From Pseudomonas sp. PICF141 (GTDB taxonomy: Bacteria > Pseudomonadota > Gammaproteobacteria > Pseudomonadales > Pseudomonadaceae): a stretch of DNA of 64,000 nucleotides. The position numbers and the translations under genes are program-made. Of the stretch, positions 9,261 to 19,000 are shown piece by piece. Within the stretch, counting starts at the first letter, position 1, and each line of letters begins with the position of its first letter. Location of the stretch: NCBI RefSeq assembly GCF_002286815.1, contig NZ_MUNM01000031.1, positions 22,628-86,627 on the forward strand, given 5' to 3'. A model generated the notes under the pieces. The model had not been told where the DNA came from. It saw nothing but the letters and a program-made list of their open reading frames with translations, and did not search any database.

Positions 9261-9776
9261 GCTTCCGGCTCCTTCTAGCCAAACCAAAAAATCTATCTGT
9301 AACTGGATGCAACAGATCTGCTACTGGCTGAGCAAAACCTGTTTTAACTATCATATCTTATACTAGGCCTTCTTAATAACTTTACGCTTAAACTTTTAAG
9401 GAGTGCCATGTATAGGGGCAGGCGAGGAAGGATCCAAATGGGCCTGAACCGATGATTTTTCGTTGGCATTGCAAGCGTTTACAACTCCTGAAGCGGCCGG
9501 TATCCAGCCTGACGCCGGCCTTCTCTGGAATGGTTGTCTTGTGACGGCTCCAAGGAGGCAGGCGATGGGTGCAACGCTCTAAATCGCAGGATTTTCCAGT
9601 TTTAGGTCGGGTTCAAGGACGTGGACCTTGCGTCGACAATGAAATACCACTTGATTTTCAGATACCAAATGGTTTTTACTTGCCGCCGTTGATGTAACCA
9701 GTGCCTGATCAAGCATCTAACCCGGTGACATCAATCTCAATGCGGTAACAGGTTACTCACAGGAGCTGGATTTTTA
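9261..9776. promoter_or_regulatory. Divergent regulatory region of the 8664-20019 cluster
   Basis: This 516-bp region separates the TetR gene from the SDR gene. The stretch 9330-9400 is AT-rich and probably holds promoters. At 9408-9455 there is a 15-codon open frame (MYRGRRGRIQMGLNR) behind a good AAGGAG site, possibly a leader peptide or chance. A GGCCGGTATC...GCCGGCC inverted repeat lies near 9493-9520. No operator could be fixed with confidence. Confidence 0.45.
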
Positions 9777-10790
9777 ATGGAATATGCCTTTGTTACAGGC
9801 GCTACAGGCCTGCTCGGTAATAATGTGGTTCATGCGCTTTTAAAGCGAAATATCAAAGTAAAAGCGCTGGTCCGTTCCGTCGAAAAAGCCAGGAAGCAGT
9901 TCGGCAATCTGCCTGTCGAATTTGTCGAAGGCGATATGCTCAATGTCGATGCTTTCAGCCATGCTTTGCAAGGCTGTGATGCGTTGTTTCATACGGCCGC
10001 CTATTTCCGCGACAGTTACAAAGGCGGAAAGCACTGGCAGAAACTCTATGACACTAATGTGACCGGGACTGAGCGACTATTGCAAGCCGCTTATGCGGCT
10101 GGCATTCGTCGCGCAGTGCATACTTCATCCATTGCTGTTTTGCAGGGCAATAAAGATCAAGTAATCGATGAAACAATGTCTCGCAATGAGTCGGAGGCTG
10201 ACGATTATTACTTGAGCAAAATAATGTCTGAACAAAAAGTTCAGGAGTTTCTAGTGCAGCACCCGGATATGTTCATCGCCATGGTATTGCCGGGCTGGAT
10301 GTTTGGCCCCGGGGATATCGGCCCCACCTCATCAGGACAGTTCCTGCTCGACTTTGTCGGAAAGAAATTACCCGGCATACTGCCTGGAAGTTTTTCCGTT
10401 GTAGACGCCAGAGATGTAGCGGAACATCAACTCGCGGCCATCACCCGCGGCAGGTCCGGAGAACGTTATCTGGCAGCCGGCAATCATATGGACATGAGCA
10501 GTATTTTCCAGGCACTCTCCAGTGTCAGTGGTGTTAAAGCACCGGAGCGCAAAGTACCACTGTTCATGCTGCGTATCATTGCCTTGGTATATGAAGCCTA
10601 TTATCGCGTCACGAAAAAACCGGTGCTCATCAGTACCTCCACGGTCAAACTCATGGAGCAAGAGCAAGGGCGCACCCATTTCAGTCACCACAAAAGCCTT
10701 AAGGAACTGAAGTGCAAATTTCGCCCTGTTGCTGAAACACTGGCCGATACTCTGGACTGGTATCGGAAAAACAACTACACAGATGCGTAA
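9777..10790 (+). CDS. Extended SDR (NAD-dependent epimerase/dehydratase-like reductase)
   Basis: The 337-residue product has the extended short-chain dehydrogenase pattern. The cofactor loop is TGATGLLG (residues about 7-14), a catalytic Ser lies in the HTSSIAVLQG stretch and the YxxxK pair in YYLSKIMSEQ. The family covers dihydroflavonol reductase-like and OleD-like ketone reductases. It opens the cluster, with AGGAG eleven bases before ATG, and precedes an AMP-forming ligase-like gene, a pairing that also occurs in ole-type beta-lactone and olefin pathways. It would reduce a keto or enol intermediate built by the KS-hotdog protein; that is inferred from position. Its DNA is visibly more AT-rich than the glg genes downstream, in keeping with transfer. 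Confidence 0.85.
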   Translation: MEYAFVTGATGLLGNNVVHALLKRNIKVKALVRSVEKARKQFGNLPVEFVEGDMLNVDAFSHALQGCDALFHTAAYFRDSYKGGKHWQKLYDTNVTGTERLLQAAYAAGIRRAVHTSSIAVLQGNKDQVIDETMSRNESEADDYYLSKIMSEQKVQEFLVQHPDMFIAMVLPGWMFGPGDIGPTSSGQFLLDFVGKKLPGILPGSFSVVDARDVAEHQLAAITRGRSGERYLAAGNHMDMSSIFQALSSVSGVKAPERKVPLFMLRIIALVYEAYYRVTKKPVLISTSTVKLMEQEQGRTHFSHHKSLKELKCKFRPVAETLADTLDWYRKNNYTDA

Positions 10791-10869
10791 TTGAAAAAGT
10801 TCATATACAACCTGCCTCTGTAATACTTTTTGTCTAACCCTAAATTCAAGGATTGAGAGAGGTTGGTAA

Positions 10870-12390
10870 ATGAAAAGCCTTTCATATAAAGAAGGTTTTC
10901 TGCATCGGTTCGTCGGTTTTTCAAAGTCTTTCCCTGATCACATTGCTATCAGGAATCTGGACGCAGAAGAAGAAACTATCACTTACCGAGGGTTGAGAAT
11001 AAGAGCTGAAGAATGTAACGGTATCCTCAAAGCATTAGATGTATTGCCGGGCGACAAAGTAGCGCTTGTCCTACCCAATGGGGTGGAGTTCATCGCCTAC
11101 TATCTGGCGATCATCGGGCGCGGTGCGGTTCCGGTCATTCTCAACTACAAACTGACGCCATTCGAAATGAACAGCGTCATCAGCATCGCCAGACCGACGC
11201 TGGTCGTGACAACCGAGACGCTATTCGAGCAGCATCGCGAGACATTTCAGCCTGCCCACGGCGTTCAGCATTCCTTGGTGTTGAACGTCGCAAGCGAGCC
11301 GTCATCGCCCCTGCCCGACAACGCAACGGCCGATTCCCGGCTTCCTCGACAGGCCGAGCCTTTGTTATTGCCCGAGGGCAATCCGATTGTCGCGGTGCAG
11401 TTCACCTATCGGGGCATCGGCAAACCGCTGGCCGTTTCTCACCGCTACCTTGACCTGACGCAATCGAGCGATGGGCTGCATGAGCAGTTTCACCTCCAAG
11501 GCGTGGGGTCCGTTCATCTGGTGACGCTGCCGCTGTATGCCATCTTCGGACTGTCCGTAATGCTGGTTTTCCCATTGAGCGTGGGCGCCACCCTGTTAAT
11601 GACCAACACCCTGCTCAACAGGGATCTGGCGGAAGTCTTGTCCCAGCATAAGGTCACCTTTGCCTGCCTGGTGCCGGACGTCATTCGCTACTTCAATACG
11701 CGACTGGCTAAACGCAAAGGCGCGCTTTTGCCGATGCACCCGCAACTGATGATTTATTCGGGTGGCAGCCATCTACCGGCAGACGAAGCCGAGAAACTAG
11801 GTCGGCTGCTGGGGTGCAATCCGGTGCTGCAAGGCTATGGCTTGACCGAGAGCATGCCGGTGATTGTCCAGAGCTCGATTGGCAAGGTCCATCGCGGCGC
11901 CATGGGCCAACCAATCAGTGGCGTAGAACTGCGGGTCGTTGATGCCAAGGGGCGGGATGTCGCACCCGGCCGTATCGGCGAACTGCTGATACGTGGCTCG
12001 ATGGTGATTGACGGCTATGACGATGCAGCTGACGCCAACGCCCGGTTCTTCCGTGATGGCTGGCTGCACACGGGTGATCTGGTCTGGCGGGACGACGATG
12101 GGCATGTGTTCTTCTATTGCCAACGCCTGCGAATCTCGAAGATCAAAGCGCAAATGGTCGACCTGACGGAAATCGAATCCATTGCGTTGAAGCATCCGGA
12201 CGTGGTGCGCGCGAAAGCGTACATCGTCCCGGACAACAAGGAGGTCAACGTACTGCACCTGTGCGTTGAAGGGAGCGGTGACCTGAACCAGAGCGCTATC
12301 TCTACCCTGCTCTCGCGCTACCTCTCGGGCTTCAAGTTGCCCAAAACCATCGAGATCATCTCTCTCAAGGAAGAGATTCATGCAAGCTAA
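10870..12390 (+). CDS. AMP-dependent acyl ligase-like protein with eroded nucleotide-loop motif
   Basis: The 506-residue protein follows the ANL fold from start to end. It has a GYGLTES motif, the WLHTGDL hinge region and a LTEIE helix late in the protein. However, the Ser/Thr/Gly-rich phosphate loop (usually TSGTTG-PKG) reads FTYRGIGKPLAV here, and the protein ends shortly after the place where the catalytic lysine is expected (SLKEEIHAS). It may therefore be a weak or altered adenylating enzyme, an acyl-ACP transfer enzyme, or a lactone-forming OleC-like relative. GAGAGAGG lies ahead of ATG at 10870. It overlaps the start of the HAD gene by 11 bp, which implies translational coupling. Activity is uncertain. 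Confidence 0.75.
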   Translation: MKSLSYKEGFLHRFVGFSKSFPDHIAIRNLDAEEETITYRGLRIRAEECNGILKALDVLPGDKVALVLPNGVEFIAYYLAIIGRGAVPVILNYKLTPFEMNSVISIARPTLVVTTETLFEQHRETFQPAHGVQHSLVLNVASEPSSPLPDNATADSRLPRQAEPLLLPEGNPIVAVQFTYRGIGKPLAVSHRYLDLTQSSDGLHEQFHLQGVGSVHLVTLPLYAIFGLSVMLVFPLSVGATLLMTNTLLNRDLAEVLSQHKVTFACLVPDVIRYFNTRLAKRKGALLPMHPQLMIYSGGSHLPADEAEKLGRLLGCNPVLQGYGLTESMPVIVQSSIGKVHRGAMGQPISGVELRVVDAKGRDVAPGRIGELLIRGSMVIDGYDDAADANARFFRDGWLHTGDLVWRDDDGHVFFYCQRLRISKIKAQMVDLTEIESIALKHPDVVRAKAYIVPDNKEVNVLHLCVEGSGDLNQSAISTLLSRYLSGFKLPKTIEIISLKEEIHAS

Positions 12391-12991
12391 TGGCACACAA
12401 CCGGTACTGGCCGTTTTCGACTTTGACGGCACATTGACCGACCGACACACGTTCTGGCGCTACATGCGTTTTATCGTGGGAACCCGATCGTTCTGGCTCA
12501 GGATCATCCCCCTGCTGCCCAAAATGCTTAGTGTGATCCTTGGCATCACGCCGTTGATGCAAGCCCGACTGGCGTTCATCGCCTGTTATCTGGGCGGTCT
12601 GTCAGTTGAGCAAGAGCGCGAGCATGCCAAGTACTTCATCACCGAGCAGCTCCCACTCTGGCTCAGGCCCGAAGCTCTGCGCCGGCTGCAATGGCATCAA
12701 TCCATGGGGCATGTCACTGCGCTGGTCAGCAACTCGCCAGAGAACTACCTGATTCCCTGGGGCCAGGCAGCGGGTTTTGACTATATCTGCGGCACCCGCC
12801 TGGCGACTGCAAAGAACAAACTGACGGGCGGGATATCCGGGACCAACTGTGTTGAGAGAGAAAAAGTCACACGGCTTAAAAGCTGCTTGAGCAACCTTGA
12901 TGACTTTTACATTTATGCCTACGGAGATTCATCGGGTGACGATGCACTTCTGGGCATTGCCAACTCTCCCTTCTACAGAAACTGGTACTGA
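12380..12991 (+). CDS. HAD-IB family phosphatase (SerB/CicA-like)
   Basis: This 203-residue protein has the HAD nucleophile motif FDFDGTLTD (about residues 12-20), the motif II serine in SNSPENY, and the closing acidic motif YAYGDSSGDDALLG. The helical cap after motif I (ending near residue 75) is that of the SerB/CicA group. These enzymes remove phosphate from small molecules. It overlaps the ligase-like gene by 11 bp and is followed after three bases by the monooxygenase gene. In AfsA-type butyrolactone synthesis a phosphate from dihydroxyacetone phosphate must be removed, so a phosphatase here would fit; that link is inferred. The substrate is unknown. Confidence 0.85.
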   Translation: MQANGTQPVLAVFDFDGTLTDRHTFWRYMRFIVGTRSFWLRIIPLLPKMLSVILGITPLMQARLAFIACYLGGLSVEQEREHAKYFITEQLPLWLRPEALRRLQWHQSMGHVTALVSNSPENYLIPWGQAAGFDYICGTRLATAKNKLTGGISGTNCVEREKVTRLKSCLSNLDDFYIYAYGDSSGDDALLGIANSPFYRNWY

Positions 12992-12994
12992 CAG

Positions 12995-14758
12995 ATGAAC
13001 ACGCTGAGCACTTTGGCCCCCAAGCACTTCAGGCAACCCGGCAACAACCCGACAGTCATGATCGTAGGCGCCGGCCCTGTTGGCCTGTCCCTGGCAATCA
13101 TGCTGAAAAAGTGGGGCGTTTCTTTTCGCATTATCGAAAAGAACGCCGGTCCCTCGACCGCTACCAAAGCGATGGCCATCCATTCCAGAACCCTGGAAAT
13201 TTTTCGGGATCTGGGAGTTGCCGATCAGGCCATCAGCGACGGGTTCACGATCAACCAGTTTTCGGTGCAGTCGAACGCCAAACGGGTATTGAACTACAAC
13301 TTCTCCTGCCTGGACGCTACCTATCCCCTGCTTCTCAGCCTGCCACAGCCGCAAACAGAGAAGATTCTGCTCGAGCGACTGAACGCGTTGGGCGCAGATG
13401 TTGAGTGGAATACCGAGCTGGTTGATATAGAAAACCTGTCGGGATCAGTGCGGATGACACTTCATCATGCGCACGGCAGCGACGAATCCTTTTCCAGTCG
13501 CTGGGTGGTCGCGTGCGACGGTGCTCGCAGCACCATCAGAAAACGCCTTGATATGACCTTCGAAGGATCGTCCTACGACCGGTTCTTCATGCTCGCCGAT
13601 GCCGACATCGAGTGGTCTGGAAGCAAGGATGAAGGCGCTTTCTTCCTGGGTGCACAGGACGGTTATGTGGCGGTCGCGCCGATCAGCGAGCAATCCCGTT
13701 ATCGACTTTTCATCGAGATGCCCTACAACCTGCCACCTGAAGGTGAGCGCCCTTCCTTGAGTCTGGAGAACTTTCAGCGGTTGTGCGAAGGACGCGGGCA
13801 AAAGATGATCCTGTCCAATATTTCATCGACAACCATCGCCTCTTTTCAACATCGCCGTGTGCAGACGCTACAGCAGGGCTCCGTGTTCCTGGTGGGCGAC
13901 TCAGCACATATCGGCAGCCCGATCGGTGGCCAATGGATGAACCTGGGGGTTTCCGAGGCGTATAACCTGGCGTGGAAAATAGCCTATGTCGATCAGGGCC
14001 TGGCGGATCAGTCATTGTTGGAGAGCTACAACGAAGAGCGCTATCCGGTTGCCCTGGAAGTCGAAAACACGGCACACCGACTGACCGGCCTGATTACCGT
14101 CAAGCACCGCGCCCTCGTTTGGCTGCGCGACAATGTTCTGCCACTGCTGAGCAACCGGCGCAAGGTTCAGCGCAAACTGCCCTCGATGATTTCCGGTCAT
14201 CAGTATCACTATGGCAAAAGTGATTACATTCAAGAATCGCTGACGAAAAAGCAGCGCAAGAATTGGAACAAAAAAGGCAAAAAACCCGAATTTCAGTCCT
14301 CTGTGCCTCGCGCAGGTCAACTGGCTCCCGATGTCGAGTTGTGGCAACTGCAAGGTATGCCGCCAAAACGCTTGATCGACTTGTTCCACGGAACGTTCAC
14401 GTTGTTGATTTTCAGCGCAGCCGATCAGTTTTCTCCTTTGTTACCGGGCTTTTACTCGCTGGCCGAGTCGGTGGAGAAGGACTACCCGGGCATCAAGGCT
14501 TATTGCGTTATTGATGCCCTCAATAGCGCCGAGATGCCTTCCTGGCACTCGACGTTGCTGGATCCCGATTGGCGGTTGCACAAGCGTTACCATGCCAAAG
14601 AGGGCACGTTGATGCTGATTCGTCCTGACGGCTACATCGCTTTTCAGGGCGCCGATGCAATGACGCTCTTCACTTATCTGAACGTAAGATCCGGGCTGCT
14701 CAAGGGCGCCAGAAAAACAACATCTTTCGAGATTGACGCAGTGCAACTCCAACTCTAA
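12995..14758 (+). CDS. FAD-dependent monooxygenase, PheA/TfdB type
   Basis: The 587-residue flavoprotein has the Rossmann dinucleotide loop GAGPVG (25-30), the DG motif ACDGARSTIR (173-182) and the second FAD motif GDSAHIGSPIGGQWMN (301-316). The last of these normally reads GGQGMN, so a Trp replaces a Gly next to the flavin. Residues about 420-587 form a thioredoxin-like tail as in phenol hydroxylases. Such enzymes hydroxylate aromatic rings or act on polyketide intermediates with NAD(P)H and oxygen. It is the fourth gene of the operon, three bases after the HAD gene. A hairpin with a T-rich tail follows it. The substrate is probably made by, or bound to, the KS/ACP proteins encoded downstream; this is inferred. 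Confidence 0.88.
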   Translation: MNTLSTLAPKHFRQPGNNPTVMIVGAGPVGLSLAIMLKKWGVSFRIIEKNAGPSTATKAMAIHSRTLEIFRDLGVADQAISDGFTINQFSVQSNAKRVLNYNFSCLDATYPLLLSLPQPQTEKILLERLNALGADVEWNTELVDIENLSGSVRMTLHHAHGSDESFSSRWVVACDGARSTIRKRLDMTFEGSSYDRFFMLADADIEWSGSKDEGAFFLGAQDGYVAVAPISEQSRYRLFIEMPYNLPPEGERPSLSLENFQRLCEGRGQKMILSNISSTTIASFQHRRVQTLQQGSVFLVGDSAHIGSPIGGQWMNLGVSEAYNLAWKIAYVDQGLADQSLLESYNEERYPVALEVENTAHRLTGLITVKHRALVWLRDNVLPLLSNRRKVQRKLPSMISGHQYHYGKSDYIQESLTKKQRKNWNKKGKKPEFQSSVPRAGQLAPDVELWQLQGMPPKRLIDLFHGTFTLLIFSAADQFSPLLPGFYSLAESVEKDYPGIKAYCVIDALNSAEMPSWHSTLLDPDWRLHKRYHAKEGTLMLIRPDGYIAFQGADAMTLFTYLNVRSGLLKGARKTTSFEIDAVQLQL

Positions 14759-14801
14759 GTCTCTATTGGCTACGTCCAGTTTGGTTCATTGATTCACACA
14801 A

Positions 14802-14835
14802 GGCCCACCCGTGGGCCATGACTTTTGATTTCTTA
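14802..14835 (+). terminator. Probable intrinsic terminator or attenuator inside the cluster
   Basis: GGCCCAC pairs with GTGGGCC at 14802-14817 and is followed by a T-rich stretch ending near 14835. It lies between the monooxygenase and the triple ACP gene, so expression of the two halves may differ. A possible new -10 like TATAGA lies just after it. Confidence 0.5.
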
Positions 14836-14875
14836 TTTATAGAAAACGTATACCGGCTTTGGTTAGGAGAACCTC

Positions 14876-15961
14876 ATGCGCTTCCAACTCAACGATGTTG
14901 TGCAGGAATTCATCGTGTCCAATGGAAAAATAGCTCATAGCTATTTCTCTCTTTCAGAAAAGATCATTGATTCACTTTGCGAATCCAATGTAGCAAAAGA
15001 ATCAATATTGATGCGTGTGCTGGAGCAAGCCGAATCCGTCACCGCGCATTACTTCAATGCTCATCAACAAGTCCTCGAGGGCATTTATGCCCATGGGATT
15101 GAAGCTCCCGCTGCCAAGAACCTTCCAGTGCTGGAGCCTGTACATTCGAACTCGGTAATACTGGCATCGGCACCTGTTACCGAACAAACGCCTGCACTGA
15201 GCTACGGGCAATGGTTGCGCACCGAAATAAGTTCGGTCACCGGATTCAAAAAGGAACAAATCGACTTCGATCAAAGTTTCGAGAGTCTGGGTATCGACTC
15301 TCTCGGGCTGGTCGATATTTTCGAATCCCTGGGCCAGCACTTTCCGGAAAAGAAAGCACTCACTTCGCAGCTCTTTAATGCCCCCACGCCTACCGCTTTG
15401 CTGGCGCGGCTTGAAGCCGATCCGCAGGCGCCTGCTGTGGATGTCGAAGCATGGGTACTTGAACAACTGGCGAATATCACCGGTTTTACCGTTGACCAGA
15501 TCGACCAAAAACAAAGCTATGAAAGCCTGGGCCTGGACTCCTTGGTGCAACTTGATTTCCTGGAGTCGGTCGTCGCGTTGTGGCCGCAACTCAAGGCCAA
15601 CAGCACTGAACTGGCCAACGCCAAGTTGCCACAGGAAACCATCGCCCTGATCAAAGCCTCCCTGGCCAGCTCCGAGGCAACATCAGCAACACCTTTCGAA
15701 GTGCAATCATCTGCCCCGGCGGACACCCAAGGGCAGATCAGCCATCTGCTTTTCGACACCCTGTCACCCCTGATCCCGGACGCGCCACAGTCGATCGACA
15801 TTGAGACGCCGTTTGCACAGTTGGGGCTCAACGGTTTCGCCCGAGAAGCACTTTGCCAGTCTATGGCGCAACAGTGTTCCGCCAGCGAGTTTGCCGGTGA
15901 AGCGCTGATGTCGCGTCGTACGCCGCAGGACGCCTTGTCGCTTCTGACAAGACTGAGCTGA
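14876..15961 (+). CDS. Triple acyl carrier protein; third domain lacks attachment serine
   Basis: The 361-residue protein has an N-terminal helical segment of about 100 residues that I do not recognise, then three acyl carrier domains. ACP1 has GIDSLG with S142 and ACP2 has GLDSLV with S222, both fit for a phosphopantetheine arm. The third domain (about 285-355) keeps the ACP pattern, but the motif reads GLNG with G320 in place of serine, so it cannot carry the arm. Tandem ACPs are typical of PUFA-synthase-like and other iterative systems. GGAGAA precedes ATG at 14876. The next gene, the KS-hotdog fusion, starts 82 bases after the stop and is the natural partner. A dead third ACP could serve in docking. 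Confidence 0.88.
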   Translation: MRFQLNDVVQEFIVSNGKIAHSYFSLSEKIIDSLCESNVAKESILMRVLEQAESVTAHYFNAHQQVLEGIYAHGIEAPAAKNLPVLEPVHSNSVILASAPVTEQTPALSYGQWLRTEISSVTGFKKEQIDFDQSFESLGIDSLGLVDIFESLGQHFPEKKALTSQLFNAPTPTALLARLEADPQAPAVDVEAWVLEQLANITGFTVDQIDQKQSYESLGLDSLVQLDFLESVVALWPQLKANSTELANAKLPQETIALIKASLASSEATSATPFEVQSSAPADTQGQISHLLFDTLSPLIPDAPQSIDIETPFAQLGLNGFAREALCQSMAQQCSASEFAGEALMSRRTPQDALSLLTRLS

Positions 15962-16042
15962 ACACTGAGCCGCTGAAAAAAATGGCATGGAATCCGGGTG
16001 ATCGAGCAGATCACCCAGCATTTGGCAACCAGGAGACAGGGT

Positions 16043-19000
16043 ATGAGTGGCGCGGCAACAACAGAGGACGATTTTTGCTTCAGCGCAATGGCTGGCGAGT
16101 TTCCTGGGGCACCGTCAACGGATGCGCTTTGGCACTTGCTTTCGCAAGGACAGATAGCGCCCATCCATTCGATGCTGACACGTTGGGAACTGAATAAGGC
16201 GTCGATCTATTCGGCAAAGGCAGGAGAAAAGGATCGCACTTACCTGGACAGTGCTTTTTGCCTTACCGATGACACATCGACCCCTTCGCGGCATGAGGGA
16301 CGGCAGGTCGCGATCGGTAAGAAAGTACTCCAGACACTCCTTGGCCAGCTTGCCGGACAAGGCTCGGCACTGACCAAGAAACGCACCGCCTTGGTGGTCG
16401 CGACATCCTGGAGTGATGAGAGTTATTTCGTCACAGGAATGTCCGCAAAAGCCGATGCGCCAAGGGGCTCTTCATTCCAAGGCTATACGCCGGGAGAACA
16501 AGTGGCTGAGCTGGCAGCGGCTTTTGCCTTCGGTGGCCCGGCGTTATCGGTAGACACCGCCTGCAGTTCGTTCCCCTATGCAATCGATATGGCTCAGGCC
16601 CTGGTCAAGAGCGGACAGGCGGATAACGCGATTGTCATGGCACTGAACACCGTGCTGCCACCGGCGCTGTTCCTGGGGTTCTCGCAGTTGACCGCCTTTT
16701 CTTCCCGGGCTCAAATGCAAGCGTTCGGCCAGGACGCTGACGGCATTGTGCCGGGCGAATGTGCCGTCGCCTTTCTGATCGAACCCCTATCCCAGGCCCT
16801 GATTGCGCAGCGCCGCCCCTTGGGCGTTTTGCGGGCATTGGGGCTTTCCGCCGATGGCGCCGAAGGCTCCGTGTTTGCCCCTGGCAAACAGGCCCAGTAC
16901 ACGGCTTACCAGCGTGCCTATGTCGGTCTTGACCCCAATGATGTGGATTACATCGAGACCCATGGCACCGGTACACCGCTAGGCGATGCGACAGAGCTGG
17001 GCTCGTTGAACAGCTTCTTCGCCCCTCACCGCACAGACGGCAAGAAAATCACCATTGGTTCGATCAAGTCCGTCATTGGTCACCCACTGGCCGCCGCCGG
17101 AGGCGCTTCGCTCGCCAAGGCGTTGATGATCTTGCGTCACAAAGGAATTCCGCCTCAGCCCGACTACCGTCCCAGCGCAAAAGTCGATGAGACTTGCCTG
17201 CAGCTGGCCACCGAGCACGTACAGCCCCTTGCTGATCGTCAATCGGCAATCCGGATCGGCATCTCCAGCTTTGGTTTTGGCGGTGCCAATGCGCATCTGG
17301 TGGTGGATGAGTACATTCCCGACAACCGCCCCGTCGTACCCATGGCGGTTCCTTTAGCCACTCCCGGCGTGTTGATGCTGGACTTGGCCATTGTCGAGGC
17401 TGAAGCGGCGATCGGCAGTCATTGCTCATTGCAGTCATTCAAGCAACAGCTCGATCAGCCAGCAGCACCCTCAGTCATTTTCCCTTATGGGCGTTTCGTT
17501 GATTACGCCACTGCTCCAGTTCAGCCTTTACTGGGGAAATTCCTGGCGCAGGATCGCATCATTGATATCGACGGTTTCGGCATGGGCCCCAAGCCTCTGG
17601 CCAATGTCGATCCGTTCAAGCTGTTGATCACCGATCGCGTCAACCATTTACTGCGACGCCTGCCGGGTGTAGCCGGTTCTTCCGGCACTGCGATGGTCAT
17701 GTGCTGCAACATGGGAGGCGAACGCTTCAGCAATGCGTACAGCAGCGCTCACAACTTCTACGGCCAGGCTCAAGGCATGCCACCGGGCGTGGAGGTGACG
17801 GATGTGGCAACCATGTTGCCGAATATGTTATCCGGCTACCCGACGCAGATTTTTGACTTCAAGGGTTTCCATCAGACACTGGTCGGCACTCCGGGTTTGT
17901 TCTGGCAGACGTTGCTGGCATCCCGGCAATGGTTCAACGAGGGCATAACCACGCTCTTGCTCGGTGCAGGGCGCTTTATCAGTGCTGAAATCGAGATCGA
18001 ACGCGCCCGACACTCGGCGACCGTGCAAGGTGAAGGACTGGGGCTGATTGCGCTGCGTCCTTATCAACCGGATTCCAGCGACAAACCTTTGCTGGTGATC
18101 CGCGCAGCGGTGCTCGCCCATGCCGCGAACTCGCTGGATGAGGCTTGCCAACGGCTGGGCAAAGCGCGCAGTCATTACCAGAACATTGAAGTCTGCGAGC
18201 TGCAGCCTGACGCAACTCATGCAAGCGGATCACTGCAGGAGATGACCGGCTTCCTGGCTGAAGCCAGCGGTATCGAAACCCTACTGGCGGTGATGCTGAG
18301 TGCATCGGCTCACACGGTGATCGAGGTGCGCGAAGCCGGCAAGGCCGTGATGTGGTTATTTACTGAAAAGCTTCAGGAATGGAGCCCGGCGGCCGAGCCC
18401 GCCCCGGCCATCAAGCATCCCTTCACGTTGCGTTTTGCTCACTCGGCACCCCACGAATTGCAGCCGGTCATTGCGCCTGCCCGCCCCGTCAGCCTTGTCC
18501 GCGAGCCGCAACACGACGGCGTCGACGTGCTGCAACTCAGTGACACGCTGACCAGCACCCTGCTCTGCGGGCTGCGTGTCAGGGTTCGCGCGATGGAGAG
18601 CCTTTTTGCCCTGCACCGTGGCGCCGAAGTCCAGCGCCCGGCGCACTGGCAACGTTGCCCGGAAAACATCGTGATCGCCAACGTCAAGCGCAACCCCCAG
18701 TCACTGCACGCCCAGCTCGTGGTGAATGAAGCGCACCCTTATTTCTTCGATCACCCTCTTGATCACATCCCCGGCATTTTATTGCTTGAAGGCGTGTTGC
18801 AACTGATTGAACTCGCCATGCCTCCACTGAGTGGGCGAGTCGCCTATGTCAAAACCCTGACTATCAAGTTCCAGCAATACGTACAAAAGCAGGGCGTGAT
18901 TGATCTGCATCTGGAACAAGGCAAAGACCCCCAGGTATTCAATGCGAAGGTCATGCAGGCCGGAAAGCTGATGTGCACCTGCATCCTTGGGATGGCCTAT

